Source: Bradyrhizobium jicamae (GTDB lineage: Bacteria; Pseudomonadota; Alphaproteobacteria; Rhizobiales; Xanthobacteraceae). From it: a DNA stretch of 43,406 bases. The DNA is taken from positions 1 through 43,406 of the forward strand of contig NZ_JAFCJX010000046.1 of the NCBI RefSeq assembly GCF_018130695.1, given 5' to 3'. Of this stretch, positions 8,821-16,995 are shown piece by piece. Within the stretch, counting starts at the first letter, position 1; the number at the start of each line of letters is the position of its first letter. A program made the translations under genes and the position numbers. The notes beneath the pieces were generated by a model. The model ran no database searches. It was not told the DNA's origin and saw only the letters and a program-made list of their open reading frames with translations.

Positions 8821-10164
8821 TCAGGCCCGTGCCGGGATCGCGGTATGGACTTCGTCGACTGTGCTCGCGCCGGTGTCGGCCTCGATGTCCTCCCGATAGG
8901 TCTCGGGGCCGATCCAGATCGCGAGCACCGTGCAGGCCGACAGGAACAGCGCGTAGCAGGCGACCGGCCACCACGAGCCGTAGGCCGCAACCAGCGCGGT
9001 GGCGACAAAGGGCGCCGGGCCGCCCGACAGCAGCGAGCCGAGCTCACGCGCGAAGGCAAAGCCGGCGAAGCGGCGTTGCGGCGGGAACAGCTCGGCGAAG
9101 TAAGCCGCCTGCGGGCCGAACATGGCTGCCGTCACCACGGCACGCGCCAGGATGAAGGCGAGCGCGATCATGATCCACTGCTTGGTGCCGACCATCCAGA
9201 AGAACGGGAACGCCAGCGCGCAGCCGGCGAGCGCGCCGAACATGTAGACCGGCCGCCGTCCGATGCGGTCGGACAGCGCCGCAAAGCCGAGGATCGCAAA
9301 CAGCTCGACCCCGAACGCCAGCATCAGCGCGCTGAGCGCATCGGCCTTGGGCACGCCGACGGTGTTGATGACATAGCTGAGGCCAAACACCGGGAAGAAA
9401 TAGCCGAGCCCATTCTCGGCCATGCGCGCGCCGAGCACGACGAAGAAGTTGCGCGGATGCCGGCGCAGCGCCTCCATCGCCGGGTTGCTCTCGACCTTGC
9501 CGCGCGCGACGACGGCGTCGGTGTAGACCGGCGTCTCCGTGATACGCAGGCGGACGAAGATGCCGACCACGATCAGCAGGAAGCTCGCCAGGAAGGGCAG
9601 GCGCCAGCCCCAGTCCATCAAATCCTCGCGCGGCAGCATGGTGACGAGCGCGAAGGCGGCGGCCGCGAGCAAATTGCCGACGGAGACGCCGAGCGGCGCA
9701 AAGCCGCCCCAGAAGCCGCGATGTTTCGGCGGCGCGTTCTCGACCAGATAGATCACCGCGCCGCCATATTCGGCGCCGGCGCCGAGACCCTGCACGACGC
9801 GCATCGCCACCAGCAGGATCGGTGCCCAGACGCCGATCTGCGCATAGGTCGGCAGGAAGCCGATCGCAGTGGTGCCGATGCCGATCATCAGCAGTGTCGC
9901 GACCAGCACCGGCTTGCGGCCATAGCGGTCGCCGAGGATGCCGAACAGCAAGCCGCCGAGCGGGCGCACCACGAAGCCGACACCGAAGGTCAGGAACGAC
10001 AGCAGCGTGCCGACGACGGGATCGCTCTTCGGAAAGAACAGCTCGCCGAACACCAGCGCGGCCGCCGTGCCGTACAGGAAGAAGTCGTACCATTCGAGCG
10101 CGGAGCCGACGCTCGCCGCCTGGATCACGCGCAGGCGCGATCCGCCCTTTGCCATCTCGGTCAT
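8821..10164 (-). CDS. MFS transporter, metabolite:H+ symporter (ShiA/ProP-like) family
   Basis: A 447-residue inner-membrane transporter with 12 predicted helices. Family marks: ASVGSALEWYDFFLYGTAAA in the first helix, GDRYGRKPVL in the 2-3 loop, RVVQGLGAGAEYGGAVIYLVE in helix 4-5 and SDRIGRRPVYMFGA in the 8-9 loop, all typical of the MHS group that imports organic acids, shikimate or betaines by proton symport. The start MTEMAKGGS is chosen because GGGGAA lies six bases upstream; ATGs at 10179 and an upstream alternative lack such a site. It follows the phytanoyl-CoA dioxygenase gene after 78 bases and is likely under the LacI-type repressor, so it probably imports the substrate of that pathway. 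Confidence 0.92.
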   Translation of the reverse strand: MTEMAKGGSRLRVIQAASVGSALEWYDFFLYGTAAALVFGELFFPKSDPVVGTLLSFLTFGVGFVVRPLGGLLFGILGDRYGRKPVLVATLLMIGIGTTAIGFLPTYAQIGVWAPILLVAMRVVQGLGAGAEYGGAVIYLVENAPPKHRGFWGGFAPLGVSVGNLLAAAAFALVTMLPREDLMDWGWRLPFLASFLLIVVGIFVRLRITETPVYTDAVVARGKVESNPAMEALRRHPRNFFVVLGARMAENGLGYFFPVFGLSYVINTVGVPKADALSALMLAFGVELFAILGFAALSDRIGRRPVYMFGALAGCALAFPFFWMVGTKQWIMIALAFILARAVVTAAMFGPQAAYFAELFPPQRRFAGFAFARELGSLLSGGPAPFVATALVAAYGSWWPVACYALFLSACTVLAIWIGPETYREDIEADTGASTVDEVHTAIPARA

Positions 10165-10242
10165 TGGTTTCCCCGTCATCGTGTTTGTTGTTTTGAATGC
10201 AGAAATGCCCGCGGCGTTGGCCGCGGGCATCGTCGCAAGTCG

Positions 10243-11115
10243 TCAGGCAGCGCGGGTGAAGTAGGACTTCTTCGCTGCGGACTGGGTCTCGTAGATCGAT
10301 CCCTGCCGTTTCGCCGGCGGCAGCGGCATCCGCACCGGCACGTCGGTGAGCCGCGGCGTCACCACCGGCGGCCCCGCCAAGAGGCGGCTGTTGAACTCCT
10401 CGAAGTCCTTCACGCCCATCAGCGGCCAGGCATCGCTGGCAGCGACTTCGTAGAGCAGGAGGTTGCGCGGCTTGTTCGAGGTGTTGGTCGCCGAGCCGTG
10501 CAGGGCGCGCACGTGATGAAACGACATGCTGCCGGCCTTGCCCATGCAGGGCAGCGCGCGCTTGATGTCGTCCTGGATCAGATCGGGGTCGATCAATCCC
10601 GCGAAGCAGCCATCGTCGCCATGATGATCCCACATCGTCGCGCCGGTGTGGGTGCCCGGCGTCACCAGCATCGGGCCGTTCTCGATATCGCAATCGTCGA
10701 GCAGCACGCCGATCGCGAGGATGTCGTCATTGGTGTGCGGATAGAACGCCCAGTCTTGGTGCCACTCGACCGGTGAGCCGTACTGCGCCGACTTCATGTT
10801 GAGCTTGGAGCCGTGCAGGCGCAGGCCCGGGCCGATCAGCCTGGTGAGGATATCGATCACGGCCGGGCTGCGGACGATCTCGTCGAAGATCGGATGCACC
10901 TTGTGCGGCGCCTTGATGCGGCGGACCCGCGGGGTCTCCGGCGTGTGGCCCGGCTCGAGGTCGTAGACGTCGGTATGCTGGGTCACCGCGGCGGCGCCAG
11001 CGACCAGCTCGGCGAGCACCGACCGCACGTTTCCGAGGGTCTCCTGGTCGAGCACCTCGGGGACCACGATCACCCCGTCCCGCTTGTAAGCCTGAACCAT
11101 CTCGTCCGAAATCAT
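10243..11115 (-). CDS. Phytanoyl-CoA dioxygenase family (Fe(II)/2-oxoglutarate) protein
   Basis: A 290-residue non-heme iron, 2-oxoglutarate-dependent oxygenase of the PhyH family, predicted cytoplasmic hydroxylase of an unknown small molecule. The metal triad is visible as HQD in VEWHQDWAFYPHTNDD (about 118-120) and the distal His in FHHVRALHGSATNTS (about 207), followed by the Arg of KPRNLLLYEV that would bind 2-oxoglutarate. The start at 11115 has GGGAG eight bases upstream. It is the first gene of an operon with the MHS transporter and the isomerase stump and is divergent from the LacI-family gene, with operators in between. The set suggests uptake and oxidation of one carbon compound. 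Confidence 0.92.
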   Translation of the reverse strand: MISDEMVQAYKRDGVIVVPEVLDQETLGNVRSVLAELVAGAAAVTQHTDVYDLEPGHTPETPRVRRIKAPHKVHPIFDEIVRSPAVIDILTRLIGPGLRLHGSKLNMKSAQYGSPVEWHQDWAFYPHTNDDILAIGVLLDDCDIENGPMLVTPGTHTGATMWDHHGDDGCFAGLIDPDLIQDDIKRALPCMGKAGSMSFHHVRALHGSATNTSNKPRNLLLYEVAASDAWPLMGVKDFEEFNSRLLAGPPVVTPRLTDVPVRMPLPPAKRQGSIYETQSAAKKSYFTRAA

Positions 11116-11158
11116 GCCGTTTCTCCCGCTTTGACGGCCAGACCGCCATTTTGTGTTA

Positions 11159-11172
11159 TGTTAGCGCAAACA
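11159..11172. promoter_or_regulatory. LacI-family operator, half-degenerate copy
   Basis: TGTTAGCGCAAACA is the 14-base operator of the next entry with one changed base in the right arm. Its centre lies 22 bases (two helical turns) from the centre of the perfect copy, fitting cooperative binding by repressor dimers on one face of the DNA. Confidence 0.7.
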
Positions 11173-11180
11173 TATGTCAG

Positions 11181-11194
11181 TGTTAGCGCTAACA
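11181..11194. promoter_or_regulatory. LacI-family operator, perfect palindrome
   Basis: TGTTAGCGCTAACA is a perfect 14-base palindrome with the central CG typical of LacI/GalR operators. It lies 66 bases from the dioxygenase start and 41 from the repressor start, so it could control both directions, including autoregulation. Confidence 0.8.
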
Positions 11195-11234
11195 TAATGG
11201 CTTGGCAAGCCGGAATCGTGCAGGGTCCTGGCCC

Positions 11235-12245
11235 ATGAGTTCCGACCTGACCCAATCCGCGGCTGCCCCGGCCGATGTCGCACCCACGCTCTCGGCGGTC
11301 GCCAAGCGTGCCGGCGTCTCGGCGATCACGGTCAGCCGGGTGCTGCGGACGCCCGACCGTGTCGCGCCCGAGACGCGGGAGCGGATCGAGCGGGTGATGC
11401 GCGAGCTCGGCTATGTGCCGAACCTCGTCGCTGGCGCACTGGCGAGCGCGCGGACCAATTCGGTCGGCGTGCTGGTGCCGACGATCGCCAACTCGATCTT
11501 TGCCGACACCGTACAGGGCCTGTCCGACACGCTCGAGCCGCTCGGCTTCTCGGTGATCCTGGCGCAGTCGCGCTACGACTCCGCGCGCGAAGACCGCATG
11601 CTGGCGGCGCTGCTGTCGCGGCGGCCCGAGGCGATCATCATGGTCGGCTCGCCCGCGACCGATGACGGCAGCCGCCTGTTGCGCAATGCGCGGATCCCGA
11701 TCGTCGAGACCTGGGAATTGCCGCTCACGCCAATCGACGCGGTGGCGGGCTTCGACAATTACAAGGCTGGCGTCGCCGTCGCGAAGCACCTGGTCGCGCA
11801 GGGCCGCAGGCAGCTCGCCTTCATCGGCGGCGACGATCCGCGCGCGACGCGCCGCTGGCTTGGCTTCAAGGACCACGTCCTCGCCAACGGCCTCGACGAG
11901 CCGCGCCGGCTGATCCTCGATCGCAACGCCTCCGGCAGCGTGGTGGCGCATGCGCGGCTGCCCGGCGTCGACGCGGTGTTCGCCGCCAACGATGCGCATG
12001 CGATCGGCTTCATGGCGGGACTGCGCAATGCCGGCCTGCTGCGCGACGGGCCGGCGTCATCGCAACCGGTCGCCGTGATCGGCCTTGGTGATCTCGAAAT
12101 GGGCCGGCTGATCTCGCCGACGCTGAGTACCATCAGCGTGCATGGCGACGCGATCGGCCGCACCGCGGCGACGCTGACATTGGAGCGCGGCGGAGAACGC
12201 CGGGTCGATCTCGGCTTTGAATTGGTGCTGCGCGACAGCGGTTAA
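11235..12245 (+). CDS. LacI/GalR-family transcriptional repressor
   Basis: A 336-residue repressor. Residues about 16-70 form the DNA-binding head: TLSAVAKRAGVSAITVSRVL helix-turn-helix, then the hinge helix region NLVAGALASARTNSVGVLVP. About 75-330 is the periplasmic-binding-like effector domain (SIFADTVQGLSDTLEPLGF, AFIGGDDPRATRRWLGF, AVFAANDAHAIGFMAGL). The start MSSDLTQ is preferred to an upstream TTG at 11202, which would run into the operator region. Most likely it represses the divergent dioxygenase-transporter operon and itself through the two operators at 11159-11194; a core of the same palindrome recurs at 17857. The effector is not predictable. Its stop lies 2 bases from the convergent SulP gene. 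Confidence 0.94.
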   Translation: MSSDLTQSAAAPADVAPTLSAVAKRAGVSAITVSRVLRTPDRVAPETRERIERVMRELGYVPNLVAGALASARTNSVGVLVPTIANSIFADTVQGLSDTLEPLGFSVILAQSRYDSAREDRMLAALLSRRPEAIIMVGSPATDDGSRLLRNARIPIVETWELPLTPIDAVAGFDNYKAGVAVAKHLVAQGRRQLAFIGGDDPRATRRWLGFKDHVLANGLDEPRRLILDRNASGSVVAHARLPGVDAVFAANDAHAIGFMAGLRNAGLLRDGPASSQPVAVIGLGDLEMGRLISPTLSTISVHGDAIGRTAATLTLERGGERRVDLGFELVLRDSG

Positions 12246-12247
12246 GC

Positions 12248-13528
12248 TCAGTCGCCTTCCGGCTTCTGCGGATTGCCCATCTTCGCAAACAGGAAGGCGA
12301 GCAGGCATCCCGCGACGATGCCGAAGGTGAGATCCTCGAACACGGTCAGCGCGAAGGTCGGCACCAGCACCACGGCGGTGCGCCAGTCCTTCACGAGATG
12401 CACGAACTCCTCCTTCTCCGCCATGTACCAGCAGACCACGACCAGCACGCCGGCAAGCGCCGAGAGCGGGATGTAGCGGGCGAGGGGAGCGGCCACCACC
12501 ATGAAGGCGAGCAGGAAGACCGCGTGCAGCATGCCCGACAACGGGCTGCGCGCACCGGCGCGGATGTTGGTGGCGGTGCGCGCGATGGTGCCGGTAACGC
12601 TGATGCCGCCGAACAATGCCGAGGCGATGTTGGCGATGCCCTGCGCCACCAGCTCCATGTTGGAGCGATGTTTGCGGCCGGTCATGCTGTCGGCGACCTT
12701 TGCCGAGAGCAGGCTTTCGACGCCGCCGAGCAGGGTGAACGAGAACGCGGCCGGCAGGATCTGCAGCAGCAGTGAGGTCGAGATGTCTGGCATCTGCGGC
12801 GCCGGCAGGCCGCGGGGAATCTCGCCGAACTTGCTGCCGATGGTCTCGATCGGCAAGTGCAGCAGCCATGCCGCAAGCGAGGCCAGCACGATCGCGATCA
12901 GCATCGCCGGCCAGGCTGGCCGCCAGGCGCGCAGCATGAAGATCAGCGCGGCGGAGCCGACACCGACCGCCAGTGCCGGCCAGCTCAGCGTCGGCAGGGC
13001 ATGGCCGAGCGCAGCGAGCTTTGGCAGGAATGGTCCGGGCTCCTTGCCGGCGAGCGTCAGCCCGCCGAGATCGCGCAGTTGGCTGGCGAAGATGGTGGTG
13101 GCGATGCCGCAGGTGAAGCCGACCGTGACGGGATGGGGGATATAGCGGATCAGCGAGCCGAGACCGGAGGCGCCGATCAGGGTCAGCATCAGTCCGGACA
13201 GCAGCACGGTGAGCGCCAATCCCTCGATGCCGAATTGTGCTGCCGTGGCCGAGACCAGCACGATGAAGGCGCCGGCGGGCCCGCCGATCTGATACCGGCT
13301 GCCGCCGAGCGCCGAGACCAGGAAGCCGCCGACGATGGCCGTGAACAGCCCGCGCTCCGGCGTCACGCCGGAGGCCACCGCAATCGCCATCGAGAGCGGA
13401 AGCGCAACGACCGCGACCGTCAGCCCGGCCGTCACATCGTGGCGGAAGGCGCTGAGGCCGTAGCCCTCGGTCAGCGTGGTGACGAGCTTGGGACGATAGA
13501 GATGCGACGTGGACGATCCGTCAGGCAT
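12248..13528 (-). CDS. SulP-family anion transporter lacking the STAS domain
   Basis: A 426-residue inner-membrane protein of the SulP (SLC26-like) family, which moves sulfate, bicarbonate or other anions. Marks include AGLTVAVVALPLSMAIAVASG near the start, GPAGAFIVLVSATAAQFG, and the FGGISVTGTIARTATNIRAGARSPLSGM block. About 12-14 membrane segments are visible. Family members usually carry a C-terminal cytoplasmic STAS domain (total 500-580 residues); this one ends at FAKMGNPQKPEGD right after the last helix. The end is clean, with no decayed STAS sequence downstream because the LacI gene begins there. Substrate unknown. Confidence 0.93.
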   Translation of the reverse strand: MPDGSSTSHLYRPKLVTTLTEGYGLSAFRHDVTAGLTVAVVALPLSMAIAVASGVTPERGLFTAIVGGFLVSALGGSRYQIGGPAGAFIVLVSATAAQFGIEGLALTVLLSGLMLTLIGASGLGSLIRYIPHPVTVGFTCGIATTIFASQLRDLGGLTLAGKEPGPFLPKLAALGHALPTLSWPALAVGVGSAALIFMLRAWRPAWPAMLIAIVLASLAAWLLHLPIETIGSKFGEIPRGLPAPQMPDISTSLLLQILPAAFSFTLLGGVESLLSAKVADSMTGRKHRSNMELVAQGIANIASALFGGISVTGTIARTATNIRAGARSPLSGMLHAVFLLAFMVVAAPLARYIPLSALAGVLVVVCWYMAEKEEFVHLVKDWRTAVVLVPTFALTVFEDLTFGIVAGCLLAFLFAKMGNPQKPEGD

Positions 13529-13648
13529 GGCGTCGACCGGGCAGGAGGAATCCGCGAGAGAGCCTAGCAGACCTGCCGCAGACGAGGAATGCGCGTCGCA
13601 CCGTTGTGCCGGTCCGGTTGACTACGGATGAGGTCCGCTGCGCCCCGC

Positions 13649-14548
13649 TCAGCCGCCGATCCTGCGATAGACGGCCGCGGCGCGGCGCAGCAGCCGGCCC
13701 TTCTTCTTTCGCGCATGCAGCTTTGCATGCTTCGCCACGCGCTCGTCGACTGGCTTCGCGGCCTTGGTGAAGCTTGCAATCAACGCGCGTTGCACGTCGG
13801 CGTCGTTCAACTCGCCAAGGATCTGCTGACCCTTGCGCAGCTGCTTCACGATGTCCCGCCAGTGCGCATAGTCCTCGGTGGGCAGTCCTCCCTCCGAGAA
13901 TTCGATTGCGTAGCGCAGCCGCTTGCTGGCGAGCCGCAGATCGTGCCGCTTGGTCTTGCCCATGCCCTGGATGCCGCGGCTCTTCCTGGTGAGCTTGCGA
14001 TGCCAGCGCGTCAGCTTGCGGGCGTGAAATTCCGCAACCGGCACGGCGCGCCGCCGCGCCGCAAGAGGATCCTGTCGCGCGGTCCACGGGCCGCTGCCGA
14101 CCCAGTCCCACATCGCATCGAACCATTGCCGGTAGCGCTCGCTCTCCAGCGCATCCTGCAGGGCGGCGAAGGCTTCCGTACGGGCGGCCGTGAACACGCG
14201 CTCGTCCGGCGTGCCCTTTGCATTCTCGATCGCGACATCGAGATCGCGGGTGGCGCCGAGATGGGCGCTCAGCCACTTCAGTTCGGATTTCAATCGCGTC
14301 CATTCGATATCCGCCACCATCTTGGCGTAGAAGGCGACCGCGGCCCGCAGCCGCGTCAGCGCGACGCGGGTCTGGTGCAGCGCGATCCCGTCGCCGGCGC
14401 AGGTGGCATCGTGGTGGGTTGCGACGTCTTCCAGGCATTCGGATACGATCAGGCGAAAGGCGGTCTCGCAGCGCATGGCCTCGCTGAGATGGCGCGGCCG
14501 CTTGGCGCGGGCGGCACGCTCCTTGGGCAGGCTGGCCGTGGACGTCAT
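13649..14548 (-). CDS. CHAD domain protein
   Basis: A 299-residue protein made almost wholly of one CHAD domain, an alpha-helical bundle rich in conserved His and basic residues that binds inorganic polyphosphate. Visible: HQTRVALTRLRAAVAFY (the HxxRVxxRRxR signature), LSAHLGATRDLDVA, and in the second repeat RHDLRLASKRLRYAIEF and ILGELNDADVQRAL. The C-terminus is highly basic. No CYTH/triphosphatase domain is fused, and no polyphosphate kinase gene is near. The start at 14548 (MTSTASLPKE) is preferred; ATG 14554 is two codons upstream and the longer frame to 14728 is Arg/Pro-rich and unlikely. Probably monocistronic. Confidence 0.9.
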   Translation of the reverse strand: MTSTASLPKERAARAKRPRHLSEAMRCETAFRLIVSECLEDVATHHDATCAGDGIALHQTRVALTRLRAAVAFYAKMVADIEWTRLKSELKWLSAHLGATRDLDVAIENAKGTPDERVFTAARTEAFAALQDALESERYRQWFDAMWDWVGSGPWTARQDPLAARRRAVPVAEFHARKLTRWHRKLTRKSRGIQGMGKTKRHDLRLASKRLRYAIEFSEGGLPTEDYAHWRDIVKQLRKGQQILGELNDADVQRALIASFTKAAKPVDERVAKHAKLHARKKKGRLLRRAAAVYRRIGG

Positions 14549-14772
14549 GACCATCTCGCAACTCGGTCGGCGCCGCGGCAGTGGGGTCCGGACCCGGCAT
14601 CCTCGCCCGATAGCAGGCCCGATTGATTGATCTGGATCAAGAGGCTTTGCGGCCGCTGGCGCGCGATCGCGGCCGCAGCGCGGCGAAAAGGTCACGCTGC
14701 CGTCCAGAATATGGACACAAAGACGCATTCGGCGCCGCGGCGTTTCACCGCGCCGCTAGCAGAAAGCGCTTG

Positions 14773-14792
14773 ATATTTCGCGTGCGAAATAT
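14773..14792. promoter_or_regulatory. Perfect palindrome, probable MarR autoregulatory operator
   Basis: ATATTTCGC, GT, GCGAAATAT: nine-base perfect arms around a two-base centre, the size and symmetry of MarR-family operators. It ends 12 bases before the GTG of the MarR gene, so a bound repressor would block its transcription. Confidence 0.75.
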
Positions 14793-14803
14793 ATATCGGG
14801 GAC

Positions 14804-15262
14804 GTGAAACCAGACCGTCGGCTGATCTTTCTCCTGACCGTGGGCTATCGCCGCCTGCAGCGCTCGCTCGAGCAGGAGATGGTCGCGCATGACCTGACGT
14901 CGGCGCAATCGGGCGTGCTGTTCTATCTCGGCCGCAACGACGGTGCGCTGATCGGCGACGTGTCGCAGGCGCTCGACATCGTGCCCTCGGCGATGACGGG
15001 TCTTGCCGACCGCATGGAGCGCGCCGGCCTCGTCAAGCGCAGGCGCGACGGCGACGACGGCCGCGCGCAACGGCTCTACATCACGGCGGCAGGCCAAGAG
15101 CTCGGCAAGCGCGCCGCGGCGCGCGCCAAGGCCGTGAACACGGAATTGATGGCCGGATTCTCCGACGACGAGATCGACGTGGTCTCGCGCTGGCTGACCA
15201 GCCTGCAGCAGAAATTTCCCAAGGACAAAGCGACCCTCGCAATCGACAGGAGCAAGGCATGA
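14804..15262 (+). CDS. MarR-family transcriptional regulator
   Basis: A 152-residue winged-helix dimeric regulator. The recognition region is GDVSQALDIVPSAMTGLADR followed by the wing MERAGLVKRRRDGDDGRAQR, both classic MarR. The start is a GTG at 14804, with GGGGA only one base upstream, an unusually short spacing; no better start is available. The gene overlaps the following crotonase gene by four bases (ATGA), so the two are translationally coupled, and the regulator probably controls acyl-CoA or aromatic metabolism through the palindrome just upstream, responding to a ligand such as an acyl- or aryl-CoA. Confidence 0.94.
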   Translation: MKPDRRLIFLLTVGYRRLQRSLEQEMVAHDLTSAQSGVLFYLGRNDGALIGDVSQALDIVPSAMTGLADRMERAGLVKRRRDGDDGRAQRLYITAAGQELGKRAAARAKAVNTELMAGFSDDEIDVVSRWLTSLQQKFPKDKATLAIDRSKA

Positions 15263-16029
15263 GCGATTTGGTCAACGTTGCGCTGGAATCCGGTGTGCTC
15301 ACCGTGACCCTGGCGCGGCCGGACAAGAAGAACGCCCTCACCAACGACATGTACGGCGCGCTGGCCGATGCGCTGGAGCGCGCCGAGAAGGACACGGCCG
15401 TCCGTGCCGTGCTGCTGCAGGGCGACGGCGACAGTTTTACGGCCGGCAACGATCTCGCCGATTTCGCCAAGATATCGCAAGGTGCGAAGGGCGAGCGTCA
15501 CGTGACGCGCTTCCTCACCAATCTCGCCTCTGCGACACGGCCGCTGGTCGCGGCCGTGCAGGGCAATGCCGTCGGTGTCGGCACCACCATGTTGCTGCAT
15601 TGCGACCTCGTTTATCTCGCCACCACGGCGAAACTGATCACGCCCTTCGTGAATCTGGCGCTGGTGCCGGAAGCGGCCTCGACCTGGCTGCTGCCGCAGC
15701 GGATCGGCTATGCGCGGGCCTACGCGATGTTCGCGCTTGGCGAGCCCGTGGATGCGCAGACCGCGTTCTCGTTCGGTCTCGCCAACGCTGTTGTGGCGCC
15801 GGACGAGCTGCGCGCCAAGGCGCGTGCGGCCGCCGAAGCGCTGACAAAACGTCCGCTCGGCTCGCTCGTCCACACCAAGAAGCTGATGCGCGATGCGGAG
15901 CTGATCAAGGCGCAGATGGCGCGCGAGAGCCAGATCTTCTCGGAGCGGCTGATGAGCGCCGAAGCCCGCGAGGCCTTTGCCGCCTTCGCCGAGAAGCGTC
16001 CGCCGGACTTTTCCAGGATCGCAGGATAG
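15259..16029 (+). CDS. Enoyl-CoA hydratase/isomerase family (crotonase fold) protein
   Basis: A 256-residue crotonase-fold enzyme acting on acyl-CoA thioesters in the cytoplasm. Marks: LARPDKKNALTNDMY, the oxyanion-hole segment FTAGNDLADF (60-69) and the second oxyanion/active-site block VQGNAVGVGTTMLLHCDLVY, then FVNLALVPEAASTWLLPQRIG. The Glu equivalent to rat hydratase Glu164 is present (Glu138), but the first catalytic Glu in the VGVGTTMLL segment is absent, which fits a delta3-delta2 isomerase or another crotonase reaction better than a classical hydratase. Translationally coupled to the MarR gene, which probably regulates it. Confidence 0.93.
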   Translation: MSDLVNVALESGVLTVTLARPDKKNALTNDMYGALADALERAEKDTAVRAVLLQGDGDSFTAGNDLADFAKISQGAKGERHVTRFLTNLASATRPLVAAVQGNAVGVGTTMLLHCDLVYLATTAKLITPFVNLALVPEAASTWLLPQRIGYARAYAMFALGEPVDAQTAFSFGLANAVVAPDELRAKARAAAEALTKRPLGSLVHTKKLMRDAELIKAQMARESQIFSERLMSAEAREAFAAFAEKRPPDFSRIAG

Positions 16030-16125
16030 TCCTGAAGGGACGTTTCCTCGCACGAGACGGGTTGACGGCGCCTCGCGGATCACACATCAGCTTTCGCTCC
16101 AGACTATGTTCCGTCGAGGCGAGGC

Positions 16126-16995
16126 ATGAGCGACCGTCACACCATCAGCAACGGCAGGATTTCCGCGACCATTTTGGCACATGGCGCGGAACTCTGCTCG
16201 CTCAGGGATGCCGAAGGCGCCGAACTGCTCTGGCAGGCCGGCCCGCAATGGCCGCGCCATGCGCCGCTGCTGTTCCCGATCGTGGGCAAGCTGAGGGGCG
16301 ATCAGCTCCGCCACGCCGGCAAGACCTATCCGATGACCCAGCACGGTTTTGCCCGTGATCGCCGCTTTGCATGGGTGGAGCAGGGCGCAGCGTCCTGCAA
16401 GCTCGTGCTGACCGACGATGCCGAGACCCGCGCGCGCTATCCTTTCGCCTTCCGGCTCGAAGTGACCTACACAGTGCTTGGCGCTGATCTCGATGTCGGC
16501 TTCGCCGTCATCAACACCGGCAATGAGACGCTTCCGGCCTCGCTCGGCGGGCATCCGGCCTTCAACTGGCCGCTGCTGCCGGGCTTGCCGAAGGAGGCCC
16601 ATTCGCTGTCGTTCTTCGAGAACGAAGACGCGCCGATCCGCCGGCTGAAGGACGGCTTGCTGCGCGACAAACCGGAGCCGAGCCCGATTGAGGGCAAGAC
16701 ATTGAGTCTCTCCGAACGCCTGTTCGATGACGACGCCATGATCCTCGATCGCGTCGCAAGCTCATCGGTTCGCTTTGGCGCCGCGCGCGGTCCCGCGATC
16801 TATGTCTCCTGGACCGGCTTTCGCGAGCTCGGCATCTGGTCAAAACCCGGCGGCGCGCCGTTCCTGTGCATCGAGCCGTGGCGCGGCTATGCCAGCCCGG
16901 CGGAGTTCGACGGCGAATTTTCCGACAAGCCCGGCCTGATGCGCATCGCGCCGGGCAAGCGCGAAGAGCTTGGCTATCGCATCCGCGTCAGTTGA
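16126..16995 (+). CDS. Aldose 1-epimerase family protein
   Basis: A 289-residue galactose-mutarotase-like beta-sandwich protein. HGAELCSLRDAEGAELLW at the start, HAPLLFPIVGKLRGD, MTQHGFARDRRFAW (catalytic His of the family in the QHGFAR motif), LGGHPAFNWPL (second His) and FLCIEPWRGYASP with the catalytic Glu are all in order. It would interconvert sugar anomers, possibly of a phosphorylated or rare sugar as in the LacX/YeaD-like subgroup. It stands alone 96 bases after the crotonase gene and overlaps the convergent SDR gene by eight bases at its 3' end. Confidence 0.93.
   Translation: MSDRHTISNGRISATILAHGAELCSLRDAEGAELLWQAGPQWPRHAPLLFPIVGKLRGDQLRHAGKTYPMTQHGFARDRRFAWVEQGAASCKLVLTDDAETRARYPFAFRLEVTYTVLGADLDVGFAVINTGNETLPASLGGHPAFNWPLLPGLPKEAHSLSFFENEDAPIRRLKDGLLRDKPEPSPIEGKTLSLSERLFDDDAMILDRVASSSVRFGAARGPAIYVSWTGFRELGIWSKPGGAPFLCIEPWRGYASPAEFDGEFSDKPGLMRIAPGKREELGYRIRVS

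Noticed and set aside
9044..10693. 549-codon frame on the minus strand in another phase over the transporter and dioxygenase genes
   Set aside because: Arg/Ala/Gly-rich shadow crossing two well supported genes.
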